Positions 1 to 5,848 of a stretch of DNA of 12,224 nucleotides are shown in pieces (the first letter of the stretch is position 1; every line of letters starts with the position of its first letter). Where the stretch lies: positions 1 to 12,224 of the forward strand of contig JAHIPN010000289.1 in the NCBI GenBank assembly GCA_018894595.1, read 5' to 3'. The position numbers and the translations under genes are program-made. The stretch comes from a bacterium (GTDB lineage Bacteria > Atribacterota > JS1 > SB-45 > 34-128). A model generated the notes under the pieces. The model was not told the DNA's origin. It did no database searches and saw only the letters and a list, made by a program, of their open reading frames with translations.

Positions 1-101
1 AGATTAAATCAGTTAATTCTTCAATATTAGAGCAATATTTAAAGATTAGATTTATAAAATATTCATAAATAAAAGTCCTTCAATCTTTTAGTTAAAGGGC
101 T
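1..101. repeat. Degenerate copy 1 of the island-boundary repeat
   Basis: The segment starting AGATTAAATCAG at base 1 recurs at 3708 and 6707. Each copy continues into a similar AT-rich stretch and then a hairpin of the form CCTT...AAGGGCT (here about 74-101). Only the right part of the copy is inside the window, so whether the 70-bp perfect core seen at 3650 and 6649 precedes it cannot be seen. Confidence 0.65.
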
Positions 102-635
102 TTCGCGTCTACTATGGTGGAGCATAGTAGACGAGTTTCGCAACTTTTGCATGAGTGATGAAACTGAAAAATTGTATCACAAGATAGAAGAAGTGATTGG
201 GATCTGTTAATAATTTAAAAAGGCAAAACCACTGATAAAGAAGTCTGCCTATGTTATTGTCTGGCTCCCCTAATGTTTTCCAGTTGGAACCAAATTATCC
301 AAGAAATGCGAAATATCTATAAACTAAAGGAGTTAATTGGCCTTCCTGTATGAGCATAAATAATGGTTAAATTACCTATTTTCCCTTATTTATAAATAAA
401 GTATACTCCCTTCTCTTATTCTAACCATTATTATAAAAGTAGGTACAGTTATTTTACGGATAAGAAGATAAAAAGAAAGTGAGAAATTGCATTAGAAAAA
501 TATGAAATCGCAGAATATTCTAAAAAAATATTTATGAACCTTATTAACTATTATAGCGAAAAAATTTCCTTTTCTAATAAATTCTATGCTATTTACCTAA
601 TTCAATTATTATTTATAATGAGAGTATTCTGTATA
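102..635. other. Non-coding stretch with inverted repeats
   Basis: No convincing gene is present. Two structures stand out: a perfect 11-bp inverted repeat with a 6-base loop at 106-133 (arm CGTCTACTATG), and a 10-bp inverted repeat ATAATGGTTA/TAACCATTAT at 360-369 and 422-431. TCTGGCTCCCC near 257 resembles the same words at the repeat boundary near 3646. A plus-strand open frame from about 481 has only AT-driven residues (K, I, N, Y, F), no good start, and overlaps the better-supported HTH gene, so it is not called. Confidence 0.5.
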
Positions 636-764
636 TTAAAAAGTAACTCTTACTTCTCCCGGATTAATTATATCCTTCCTAATATATTTAAATAAAGTTC
701 TTTCGCTTTTCCCTAGTATCTTACAGGCCTCTGAAAATGTTATAGTTTCCCCCTCTTTATTCAT
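636..764 (-). CDS. Small helix-turn-helix protein, excisionase/MerR-like (42 aa)
   Basis: This short frame encodes 42 residues. A start ATG lies behind a purine-rich ACAGGGGGG site six to seven bases upstream. Residues 8-33 (ITFSEACKILGKSERTLFKY and on) fit the excisionase/MerR HTH pattern: a first helix with EA..LG, then S..T..KYI in the recognition helix. Family members usually have a wing and run to 55-70 residues; this one stops soon after the recognition helix, so it is either a minimal DNA-binding protein or truncated. It lies 51 bases downstream of the Rap1a-like gene and could share its transcript. Excisionase-like proteins often partner tyrosine recombinases, and a recombinase remnant lies at 3292-3510, but a functional link is inference. 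Confidence 0.6.
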   Translation of the reverse strand: MNKEGETITFSEACKILGKSERTLFKYIRKDIINPGEVRVTF

Positions 765-815
765 TATTCCCCCCTGTAAAAATAATTTATAAAAGCACGA
801 TTAATCAGAACTGAT

Positions 816-1319
816 TTATTTTTCATAAAATATTTCTGCCATTGCAAAAGAAAAAAGGTAGGCCGCTGAAAAATGCCAGTCTTCCGGGTGTTCTTCTAAA
901 AACTTATTAAAAATAGACGTTAATTGTCCTAAGCTCATACCTTCAGTTTTTAAAGCAATCTCAGCATAACCCTCAGGCACTAGCGTTTGTGAAAACGAAA
1001 ATAACATATCTATAAGCCCAGCCACATAAGATAGTTTTTGATTTTCGCTAAGTTCTAAATACCTATTTCCGTCGTAGTAGGCTTTCAGTTCGCCTCTTTT
1101 TTCTTGTCCAGCAGTCACTATGATACTTTTAGGTGATGGAGAAATGGCATATCCTGCTTCTGTTTCTTTAATTGACAATACAGGATCATTAGTTAAACGA
1201 ATAATATTCCCTTCACTATCTAATATTTTATACATTTTTGCATTCACATTAGAAGCATTTATTAAAAAAAATATAGCTAATATTAAGAATAAAATTACAA
1301 AATAATATTTCCTTTTCAT
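816..1319 (-). CDS. Secreted Rap1a/Tai-like protein with DUF4124-like N-terminus
   Basis: Residues 1-27 form a signal peptide (MKRK, hydrophobic core, NVNAKM cleavage region) with no lipobox Cys, so the product is exported. Residues 28-46 (MYKILDSEGNIIRLTNDP) resemble the start of DUF4124 domains. Residues 85-164 carry the Rap1a/Tai pattern: YLEL, YVAGLID, VPEG, then GMSLGQL and FLEEHPEDWHFSAA. Rap1a/Tai proteins include type VI secretion immunity proteins, but the family is broad and no effector gene or T6SS gene is nearby, so an immunity role is unproven. The usual family cysteines are not evident. An AAAGGGG site lies eight bases before the ATG. Leader and signal peptide closely resemble those of the otherwise unrelated gene at 3986-4428. 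Confidence 0.75.
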   Translation of the reverse strand: MKRKYYFVILFLILAIFFLINASNVNAKMYKILDSEGNIIRLTNDPVLSIKETEAGYAISPSPKSIIVTAGQEKRGELKAYYDGNRYLELSENQKLSYVAGLIDMLFSFSQTLVPEGYAEIALKTEGMSLGQLTSIFNKFLEEHPEDWHFSAAYLFSFAMAEIFYEK

Positions 1320-1353
1320 CTTAAATCCCCTTTATTGTTTAAACTAAGTGCAA

Positions 1354-1479
1354 TTAATCGCACCTGGCTTGAAATATTGGTAATAACTTGCTCAGAATAG
1401 GCCAAAATACTCCTAAATTCATAGTAATAGAGGTTTTTCCGGTGCCACTATTTTGGTTTGTTGCGGTTATTATTTTCAT
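1354..1479 (-). pseudogene. N-terminal fragment of a ParA/MinD-type ATPase
   Basis: A 41-residue frame begins MKIITATNQNSGTGKTSITM, the first strand and P-loop of a ParA/MinD/Soj P-loop ATPase. GTGKTS matches the Walker A motif, although the signature lysine of the deviant Walker A (NQKGG) is replaced by asparagine (NQNSG). Similarity ends after MNLGV, where the frame enters the repeat at 1381-1409 and stops soon after, so about 200 residues of the normal protein are missing. The ATG lies 10 bases after the stop of the upstream small gene, suggesting it was the third gene of an operon with 1490-1753 and 1783-2571. The break inside the repeat points to a recombination event there. Confidence 0.65.
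1381..1409 (-). repeat. TATTCTGAGCGA-type short repeat, copy 1
   Basis: On the minus strand this reads TTTTGGCCTATTCTGAGC then AAGTTATTA. Related sequences in the same orientation lie at 2591-2618, 3023-3053 and, less well conserved, 3481-3506. This copy sits at the point where the ParA fragment loses similarity to its family. Confidence 0.6.
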
Positions 1480-1489
1480 TAATCGCCTA

Positions 1490-1753
1490 TTATATATTTT
1501 TATTATTTTTATTCCTTTCTAACTCATCCATTATTACTTCCGTTTGGTCAGGTGTTAGAATAATGGTTTTCGGAGTTATAGGACCAATCTGTTTAATAAT
1601 ATTATCTCTTAATGCCCATAATATTTTTTGAGATCTTATATTATCTTCTGTATCATATTTACCTAATTTAATCTGTTCTTCAATTTTTTTAAGTTCTTCT
1701 TTTAAAAAATTATACTCTTCTTCGGATAAATTATTATCTGCCTCTTTTTCCAT
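1490..1753 (-). CDS. Small acidic coiled-coil protein, unknown function (87 aa)
   Basis: I do not recognise a family. The protein is soluble and highly charged. Residues 9-35 are rich in E, K and L at heptad-like spacing and probably form a helix or coiled coil; a middle stretch holds an IGPITPKTIILTPDQTEVIM segment. A strong AAAGGAG ribosome site lies seven bases before the ATG. It starts 29 bases after the stop of the metallopeptidase gene and ends 10 bases before the ParA-like fragment, so the three were probably co-transcribed. A partner or regulator role for the peptidase is possible but only inferred from position. Confidence 0.65.
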   Translation of the reverse strand: MEKEADNNLSEEEYNFLKEELKKIEEQIKLGKYDTEDNIRSQKILWALRDNIIKQIGPITPKTIILTPDQTEVIMDELERNKNNKNI

Positions 1754-1782
1754 TTTTTATCTCCTTTCTTTTCCATTTTTAT

Positions 1783-2571
1783 TTATTCCGCCTGTGGTAA
1801 TAATTGCAATGCTTGTGATGTTGTAATAATTTCAATACTTGGTATTTTCCATAAATCTAAATCTAAACATTTCTCTATAGCATTATGAAAGCCCTCTGCG
1901 GTAGAAATATCATTTTTGCAAATTATATCTTTAACTTTTATTGCTTGTTTATATTGTTTAGAATATGTTTTTTTAAACATATCTAAATATTCATAACTTT
2001 TTTTTCTGCCAACTCCATCTAATTTAGTATAATTTAAAAGCCCCCAAACCAATATATATCTAAATACCATATATTTATAGTCATCTTTATGGTCATCTTT
2101 CCCAACCCTTGCACATTCGATTTCATATTCTATTTGAGATATGTATTTTCGAGGATATTGTTGAAAATTATTTTCATAAAGAATTTTAGTTACCACAATA
2201 TCTTCAAACATTGTAAAAACATAAACTGCGTTTTTGAACTCTAAAGCATAATTCGTAGAACTAGGCCTAATTCTAAACTGACAATACTCTTCTTTGTAAG
2301 CAAGAAGTCCGTGTGTTACTTCGTGAGCAATCATATATTCGATTTCCTCTTTATCGATATCACCTTTAAAATCTAAATATGCGTCTTCCTTAATTCTTAC
2401 GAGTATAAATTTATGGTCTAAGTCAAATGCCGAACTAATACCATAAGGCAATAATAAATCTTGGTCATTTATTATTAGAGCAATACGCTTAGTTTCTTCT
2501 TCTATCCATTTTATATATTTCTGCAATTCTACGGATGGTTTTAATAACTTTGTAAATCCTACTAATTCCAT
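1783..2571 (-). CDS. Cytoplasmic HExxH zinc metallopeptidase (gluzincin-like)
   Basis: The 262-residue protein has no signal peptide. Residues 83-87 are HEVTH within YMIAHEVTHGLLAY, a classic HExxH zinc-binding helix with E84 as the expected catalytic base. A second helix, FEDIVVTKIL (E123, D124), lies about 36 residues on and is the natural place for the third zinc ligand, giving a gluzincin-like arrangement. The rest is helical with many Tyr and Lys residues and does not match a family I can name. A GAAGGG ribosome site precedes the ATG, and a TATTCTGAGC repeat copy lies just upstream. It heads the probable operon with the small gene at 1490 and the ParA-like fragment. Substrate unknown. 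Confidence 0.7.
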   Translation of the reverse strand: MELVGFTKLLKPSVELQKYIKWIEEETKRIALIINDQDLLLPYGISSAFDLDHKFILVRIKEDAYLDFKGDIDKEEIEYMIAHEVTHGLLAYKEEYCQFRIRPSSTNYALEFKNAVYVFTMFEDIVVTKILYENNFQQYPRKYISQIEYEIECARVGKDDHKDDYKYMVFRYILVWGLLNYTKLDGVGRKKSYEYLDMFKKTYSKQYKQAIKVKDIICKNDISTAEGFHNAIEKCLDLDLWKIPSIEIITTSQALQLLPQAE

Positions 2572-2590
2572 TTTTACCCTTCTTATTAAT

Positions 2591-2618
2591 TAATAGTTCG
2601 CTCAGAATAGGCCAAAAA
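2591..2618 (-). repeat. TATTCTGAGCGA-type short repeat, copy 2
   Basis: The core TTTTTGGCCTATTCTGAGCG is followed by AACTATTA on the minus strand. It shares an 18-base exact match (TTTTGGCCTATTCTGAGC) with copy 1 and lies about 20 bases before the start of the metallopeptidase gene. Confidence 0.65.
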
Positions 2619-2639
2619 GTGAGATTATGACCTGATAAG

Positions 2640-2790
2640 AAATGATCTTAGTTCGAGGGTTTTCCCTGACCCCCTTTTTAAAAAGTCCTGCCCCCCGGAA
2701 GAAATACAAAAACCGGAGATCAGGGCCAGCGAGCGGTCTGGAGAACTTTAGAGAGAGAAAGCCGGATCACCGAGATTTGATTCCTTTTAT
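2640..2790. other. GC-rich stretch of unlike composition, no gene called
   Basis: This stretch between the metallopeptidase and YodC-like genes is richer in G and C than anything around it, with runs such as CTGACCCCC and TGCCCCCCGG. A plus-strand frame runs through it (residues like SGPASGLENFRERKPDHRD) but runs into the antisense end of the YodC-like gene and matches nothing I know. It may be a fragment of foreign or transposed DNA. Confidence 0.4.
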
Positions 2791-2994
2791 TTATTTCACG
2801 AATAATTTCAAGGAATCAGGTGAAAAATAGCCCTCTCTAACTTTATCCTCATCCCCCGTAAACCACTGGCATTTTATCTGAGTTGCATAACCAGCTCTCT
2901 CGTTGGTAGATTCATTCGTCATAATAGGACCGCCTGATTTAAGTTGCACTGTATCTCCAGTTTTTAATTTTTGACTTGATTCACTATTGCTCAT
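2791..2994 (-). CDS. YodC-family (DUF2158) small protein
   Basis: The 67-residue product contains the YodC/DUF2158 pattern: KTGDTVQLKSGGPIMTNE at residues 10-27, IKCQWFTG near 41-48, and SPDSLKLF near the end, a small beta-barrel of the SH3-like kind. The function of the family is not established; members are common in phages, plasmids and genomic islands, which suits this location. I chose the start at 2994 because AAAGGAGG lies seven bases before it; a longer frame from 3027 would place that ribosome site inside the coding region. The spacer between the motif halves (ESTNERAGYATQ) is longer than usual for the family. Confidence 0.8.
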   Translation of the reverse strand: MSNSESSQKLKTGDTVQLKSGGPIMTNESTNERAGYATQIKCQWFTGDEDKVREGYFSPDSLKLFVK

Positions 2995-3022
2995 AATTAA
3001 ACCTCCTTTTTTTACTAAATAG

Positions 3023-3053
3023 CTCATAACTCTCTCAGAAATACCTCAAAATA
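3023..3053 (-). repeat. TATTCTGAGCGA-type short repeat, copy 3
   Basis: The minus strand reads TATTTTGAGGTATTTCTGAG then AGAGTTATGAG, a diverged relative of copies 1 and 2 just upstream of the YodC-like gene. On its far side (3035-3127) is a 30-codon open stretch with protein-like content (RAWNAVECKIEGILRYF) but no start codon, perhaps another gene remnant. Confidence 0.5.
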
Positions 3054-3291
3054 CCCTCTATTTTGCATTCTACCGCGTTCCAAGCTCGTTTATACCCTGC
3101 TCTCTTTTTACTTATCCCCTTTATTGCCTAAAATATTAAAAATAGCTTAAAGTGTTGATATATATGACTATTCCGCCAATTCAACTAAAATAAAAGTTTG
3201 TATTTTTGCATATAAGATACGAATTTAATTGATCCTTTATGATTGTATATATTTTTTTGGTATTTTATATTAATTTAGCCCTCATTTTATT

Positions 3292-3510
3292 TTATGGGTG
3301 CAGTCGATTAATTTCTTCTTTTTGTTTATCACTAATTAAAGCAGTATAAATCTGTGTGCTGGCTAAACTCGTATGGCCCAAAAACCCTTAAATCCTGCGA
3401 ATGTTCATTCCATTATTTAAAAAATGTGTCGCTATCGAGTGTCTTTAAATATGTGGTGTTACTTTTTTCGTGATTCCAGGTAAATCTCGCTCAGATACCT
3501 TTTAATATTA
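3292..3510 (-). pseudogene. C-terminal remnant of a tyrosine recombinase (XerC/D-like)
   Basis: The minus strand encodes GITKKVTPHI-stop-RHSIATHFLNNGMNIRRI-stop-GFLGHTSLASTQIYTALI and ends INRLHP at a natural stop (3292). This is the catalytic end of a XerC/XerD-type integrase: HxLRHS box with its Arg and His, LGHTS with the last His, and the QIYT nucleophile Tyr. Two in-frame TAA codons replace the Leu of HxLRHS and the Gln of RxIQ, and no N-terminal two-thirds is recognisable upstream, so it cannot make an active enzyme. It lies about 140 bases inside one of the 70-bp perfect direct repeats (3650-3719), the position expected of an integrase gene next to its attachment site. Confidence 0.85.
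3481..3506 (-). repeat. TATTCTGAGCGA-type short repeat, copy 4 (weak)
   Basis: The minus strand reads AAAAGGTATCTGAGCGAG then ATTTA, sharing the TCTGAGCGA core and flank with copies 1-3. It overlaps the upstream end of the recombinase remnant. Confidence 0.4.
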
Positions 3511-3604
3511 TCTTCTACAATATACCATCTTCATATGGTTAAACTTTTCAAATCCTTTTATATTCCTAATACTACATAAATTTCAAGAATCCTTCTTTTT
3601 AAAA

Positions 3605-3640
3605 GAAAAAAGCCCTTCAGCAAAATGCCAAAGGGCTGGA
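3605..3640 (-). terminator. Hairpin terminator of boundary copy 2
   Basis: AGCCCTT (3611-3617) pairs with AAGGGCT (3631-3637), and on the minus strand the stem runs into TTTTTTC. Equivalent terminators in the same relation to a GCTCCCC motif lie at 6605-6638 and 11963-11996; the last follows a tRNA 3' end, which suggests all three derive from a tRNA terminator. Confidence 0.7.
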
Positions 3641-3649
3641 AATTATCTG

Positions 3650-3719
3650 GCTCCCCCTATTGGACGCTTTCAGAACTTTTAAGGGAAATATTACAACTGA
3701 AAATGTTAGATTAAATCAG
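3650..3719. repeat. 70-bp perfect direct repeat, left copy
   Basis: Bases 3650-3719, from GCTCCCCCTATTGGACGC to TTAGATTAAATCAG, are identical to 6649-6718, while sequence on both sides diverges to roughly three-quarters identity. A perfectly kept core with looser flanks is what an attachment site, or a recent gene-conversion tract, would show. The recombinase remnant ends about 140 bases to the left. Confidence 0.85.
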
Positions 3720-3775
3720 TTAGTTCTTCAATATTAAAACAATATTTAAATATTTAAATTAATAAAGTATTTATA

Positions 3776-3819
3776 AATATTGAAGCCTTTCGATAAAATA
3801 TCTAAAAGGCCTCAATATT
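3776..3819. repeat. Stable hairpin at end of boundary copy 2
   Basis: AATATTGA-A-GCCTTT pairs with AAAGGC-C-TCAATATT, giving 14 base pairs with one mismatch around a 14-base loop. There is no clear U tract on either strand, so it may be a decayed bidirectional terminator. Confidence 0.6.
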
Positions 3820-3923
3820 AAAGGTTTGGTTGAGTATGTTAGACAAATTTAGTAATTTTTTTTAGAATGACAATATTTGTATCTATGATAGTTTAAAAAT
3901 AATAGTTGAAAATATACAGAGAT

Positions 3924-3975
3924 AAGATTATATAAAACGGTAATTTTAAATTATCTTATAATTTTTTATAATCTT
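3924..3975 (-). terminator. Inverted repeat after the frameshifted lipoprotein gene
   Basis: AAGATTATATAAAA (3924-3937) and TTTTTTATAATCTT (3962-3975) are complementary over 14 bases with one mismatch. It lies just after the stop of the lipoprotein gene and probably stabilises or ends the transcript; it is AT-only and lacks a clear U run, so termination is uncertain. Confidence 0.4.
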
Positions 3976-3985
3976 CTTTTGCTTT

Positions 3986-4428
3986 CTACCCTTTAGTAAA
4001 AATAGTGGTTCCAGTATAAGAATAGAAATTAGCGGATACGTTATAAGTTTGGACCCAAGTTCCTGTTCCATAGATACCACTGGAATCAATAGTTCCTTCA
4101 AAATATACTGTAGTCGATACAGTTTGATAATAAATATTAGCGTAACTACCACTTACACTTGCAGAGATTGTAGAACCACTGAATGTACCATAGCCCGTAT
4201 TCCAATCCTTGCTTTCATCACCAACAATATCAATATTATAAATAGTAAGAGAACCAGAGCTATCAACGATATTACATTTTAAAGTTGTACCTCCCGAAGA
4301 ACTGGAATTAGTCATTGTCCAATTGCCAGTTAAATTTGTCGAAGGAGTTACTATTCCACTACTACCGCAACCTGATAAAAATACAGCTAATATCAAAAAT
4401 AAAACTACAAAAAAGATTTCCTTTTCAT
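3986..4428 (-). pseudogene. Frameshifted lipoprotein gene, beta-rich mature domain
   Basis: The frame from the natural ATG at 4428 reads MKRKSFL and hits TAG. Restoring one T in the T6 run at 4409-4414 would give MKRKSFFVVLFLILAVFLSG followed by the lipobox Cys, matching the signal peptide at 1319. The only in-frame start after the shift is a TTG at 4396, which leaves just eight residues before the Cys, too few for export. The mature part (about 125 residues) is rich in S, T, G, Y and alternating beta strands (LTGNWTMTN..., FEGTIDSSGIYGTGTW) like a small lipocalin-like barrel. The rest of the frame is intact, so the lesion is recent, phase-variable, or a sequencing error. A ribosome site AAGGGG lies 11-12 bases upstream. 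Confidence 0.7.
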
Positions 4429-4541
4429 TCTTTTAAATGCCCCTTTTCTTTAATAACGTTTTTTAATTTCTAATAATATACTTAAATCTTTCCATAATTA
4501 ATCCACTCTTTTATTATTTCTCTTCTCTTTTCTTCTATGAC

Positions 4542-4600
4542 AGGGGATAGTTCTTTGGCACAAATCCTTCGCTTAAAAATGTGCCAAACAACCGTCCCCT
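4542..4600. repeat. REP-like palindromic element
   Basis: AGGGGATAGTTCTTTGGCACA (left arm, 4542-4562) pairs with TGTGCCAAAC...CGTCCCCT (right arm to 4600): 9 perfect base pairs near the loop, AGTT/AAC in the middle and AGGGGA/TCCCCT at the base. The AGGGGACGGTT terminal word is typical of REP-like elements moved by REP-associated tyrosine transposases. A related end lies at 12051. It lies between two lipoprotein genes and may also act as a transcript end. Confidence 0.65.
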
Positions 4601-4622
4601 CTCATTATTTAATTGTGTAAGT

Positions 4623-5081
4623 CTATTGAGGTAACAAATCTACCCTAGCTGTTGCTTCAATCGGATTATTATCATCATCTACACCTTCAAGAGTTAGTAA
4701 AACATAGTTTGCAAATTCATCTCCTGGAGCTATATAATAATAAACGCCGTTTTGGAGCGAAGAAAAAGCGGTAATATAATTTGATTCAAACCAATCGATA
4801 ATATCCTCTTCATACAATATATCTGTATAAATTAATTGCTCCTCCTGGTTATACTCATCCCATCTGAAACTGCTTATAGTAACTCCCACTCCATTGCTTT
4901 CGTCAAGAATTATAGTAAATGGCCACCTCTCATTTTCACTAGAATAGGGCACAGGATTTGGCTCGATAGTAATATTTATCTTCGCTGTTTTTGGTCCGGT
5001 AACCCCACTACACCCTGACAAAACCATCATCAGGATAAATACAAGGATTAATGATATCCATACTCTCTTTTCTCTCTTCAT
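4623..5081 (-). CDS. Lipoprotein, ESNGVGVT paralogue family, member 1
   Basis: The 152-residue product starts with a charged MKREKR, a hydrophobic stretch and the lipobox LSGC (Cys24), so it should be lipid-anchored outside the cytoplasm. The mature domain is predicted beta-rich and shares clear blocks with 5287-5724 and 9274-9651: IEPNPVPYSSE, ESNGVGVTISS, IIDWFESNYITAFSSLQ, and VDDDNNPIEATARVDLLPQ. The repeated pattern suggests an Ig-like beta-sandwich, but no named family or function is recognisable. Ribosome site AAAGGAG sits ten bases before the ATG; the leader GGAGTTGTTTAAAA matches that of the neighbouring paralogue, pointing to tandem duplication. It may be expressed from the riboswitch leader at 6513 together with 5287-5724. 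Confidence 0.75.
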   Translation of the reverse strand: MKREKRVWISLILVFILMMVLSGCSGVTGPKTAKINITIEPNPVPYSSENERWPFTIILDESNGVGVTISSFRWDEYNQEEQLIYTDILYEEDIIDWFESNYITAFSSLQNGVYYYIAPGDEFANYVLLTLEGVDDDNNPIEATARVDLLPQ

Positions 5082-5188
5082 TTTTAAACAACTCCTTTTT
5101 ATTTAAAATTTTGTAAAGAATGAATAACTTAAGTACTACAAAAAAGATAATCAAATTGCATTATAAGTTAGAACTAAATTTAAGAATT

Positions 5189-5214
5189 CAAGATATATCT
5201 TGCCTTATAAAGGC
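5189..5214. repeat. Two adjoining palindromes
   Basis: CAAGATATATCTTG (5189-5202) is a perfect palindrome and is followed directly by GCCTTATAAAGGC (5202-5214). They lie in the gap between two paralogous lipoprotein genes and could be an operator or a processing hairpin; no other evidence. Confidence 0.3.
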
Positions 5215-5286
5215 TCCTTTCTTTGGCAAATTTAATTTATTGAAATTAGTTTTTATGCTTATTTGAGATATTATCGTTATGTAATT

Positions 5287-5724
5287 CTATTGAGGTAGAA
5301 AATTTATTCTACCTGTTGCTTCAATTGGGTTATTGTTATCATCTACGCCTTCGATTGTTACTGCTACATATTTTCTTGAACTTGACCATGCAACACCAGT
5401 TTGGAGCATAGAAAAAGCAGGAATATAATTTGATTCAAGCCAATCTATAATATCCGCTTCATATAAAAAATATGAATGGAATAACTGTTCCGCCTGGTCA
5501 TATGAATCAAATCTTACGCTAGTGAGAGTAACCCCTACTCCATTGCTTTCGCTAATGGTCATGGTATGATGCCATTTTCCATCTTCGCTAGAATAAGGTA
5601 CTGGATTTGGGTCGACAACTATACTTATCTCTGCTATCTTAGGTAATCCGCTACACCCTGATAAAATTACCATTAAAGTAAGTACAAGAAATAATGCTAT
5701 CCATATTCTTTTTCCTTTAATCAT
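5287..5724 (-). CDS. Lipoprotein, ESNGVGVT paralogue family, member 2
   Basis: A 145-residue protein with signal peptide MIKGKRIWIALFL, lipobox LSGC (Cys24) and a beta-rich mature domain homologous to the gene at 4623: VDPNPVPYSSEDGKWHHTM, ISESNGVGVTLTS, ADIIDWLESNYIPAF, and VDDNNNPIEATGRINFLPQ. Ribosome site AAAAGGAG lies about eleven bases before the ATG. This is the first intact gene downstream of the glycine plus GEMM-like leader (6057-6513), with a decayed gene fragment (5849-6040) between. The leader is therefore likely to control it, though about 330 bases separate the two and a separate promoter cannot be excluded. Function unknown; a surface-binding or adhesion role is only a guess from the fold-like pattern. 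Confidence 0.75.
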   Translation of the reverse strand: MIKGKRIWIALFLVLTLMVILSGCSGLPKIAEISIVVDPNPVPYSSEDGKWHHTMTISESNGVGVTLTSVRFDSYDQAEQLFHSYFLYEADIIDWLESNYIPAFSMLQTGVAWSSSRKYVAVTIEGVDDNNNPIEATGRINFLPQ

Positions 5725-5848
5725 TTTTAAATAACTCCTTTTTAATTATTTTATTTTTATTTTTGTAAATTATTGAAAAAATCATCTATACCTTTAGTCT
5801 GTAGCAAATTTTAGATAGTAGTTGAAATTAATACTTTATTTGTATTTT

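Noticed and set aside
150..209. Plus-strand mini-frame MSDETEKLYHKIEEVIGIC
   Set aside because: Only 19 codons and no ribosome site or known relative; could be a remnant but unsupported.
481..680. Plus-strand start-poor open frame
   Set aside because: Residue content is what AT-rich random DNA gives, no good start, and it overlaps the HTH gene on the other strand.
1120..1305. Plus-strand open frame opposite the Rap1a-like gene
   Set aside because: It is wholly antisense to a gene with signal peptide, ribosome site and recognisable domain; its sequence has no family features.
2642..2830. Plus-strand 62-residue frame through the GC-rich stretch
   Set aside because: No ribosome site, no recognised family, and it runs antisense into the YodC-like gene; kept only as a compositional oddity.
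3600..3820. CRISPR array
   Set aside because: Repeats are two or three long copies kilobases apart, not regularly spaced short repeats.
3946..4152. Alternative minus-strand frame inside the frameshifted lipoprotein gene
   Set aside because: It lacks a start context and domain, and the other frame encodes the beta-rich mature lipoprotein domain.
4049..4282. Plus-strand frame opposite the lipoprotein gene
   Set aside because: Antisense shadow of Ser/Thr-rich codons; no supporting signal.
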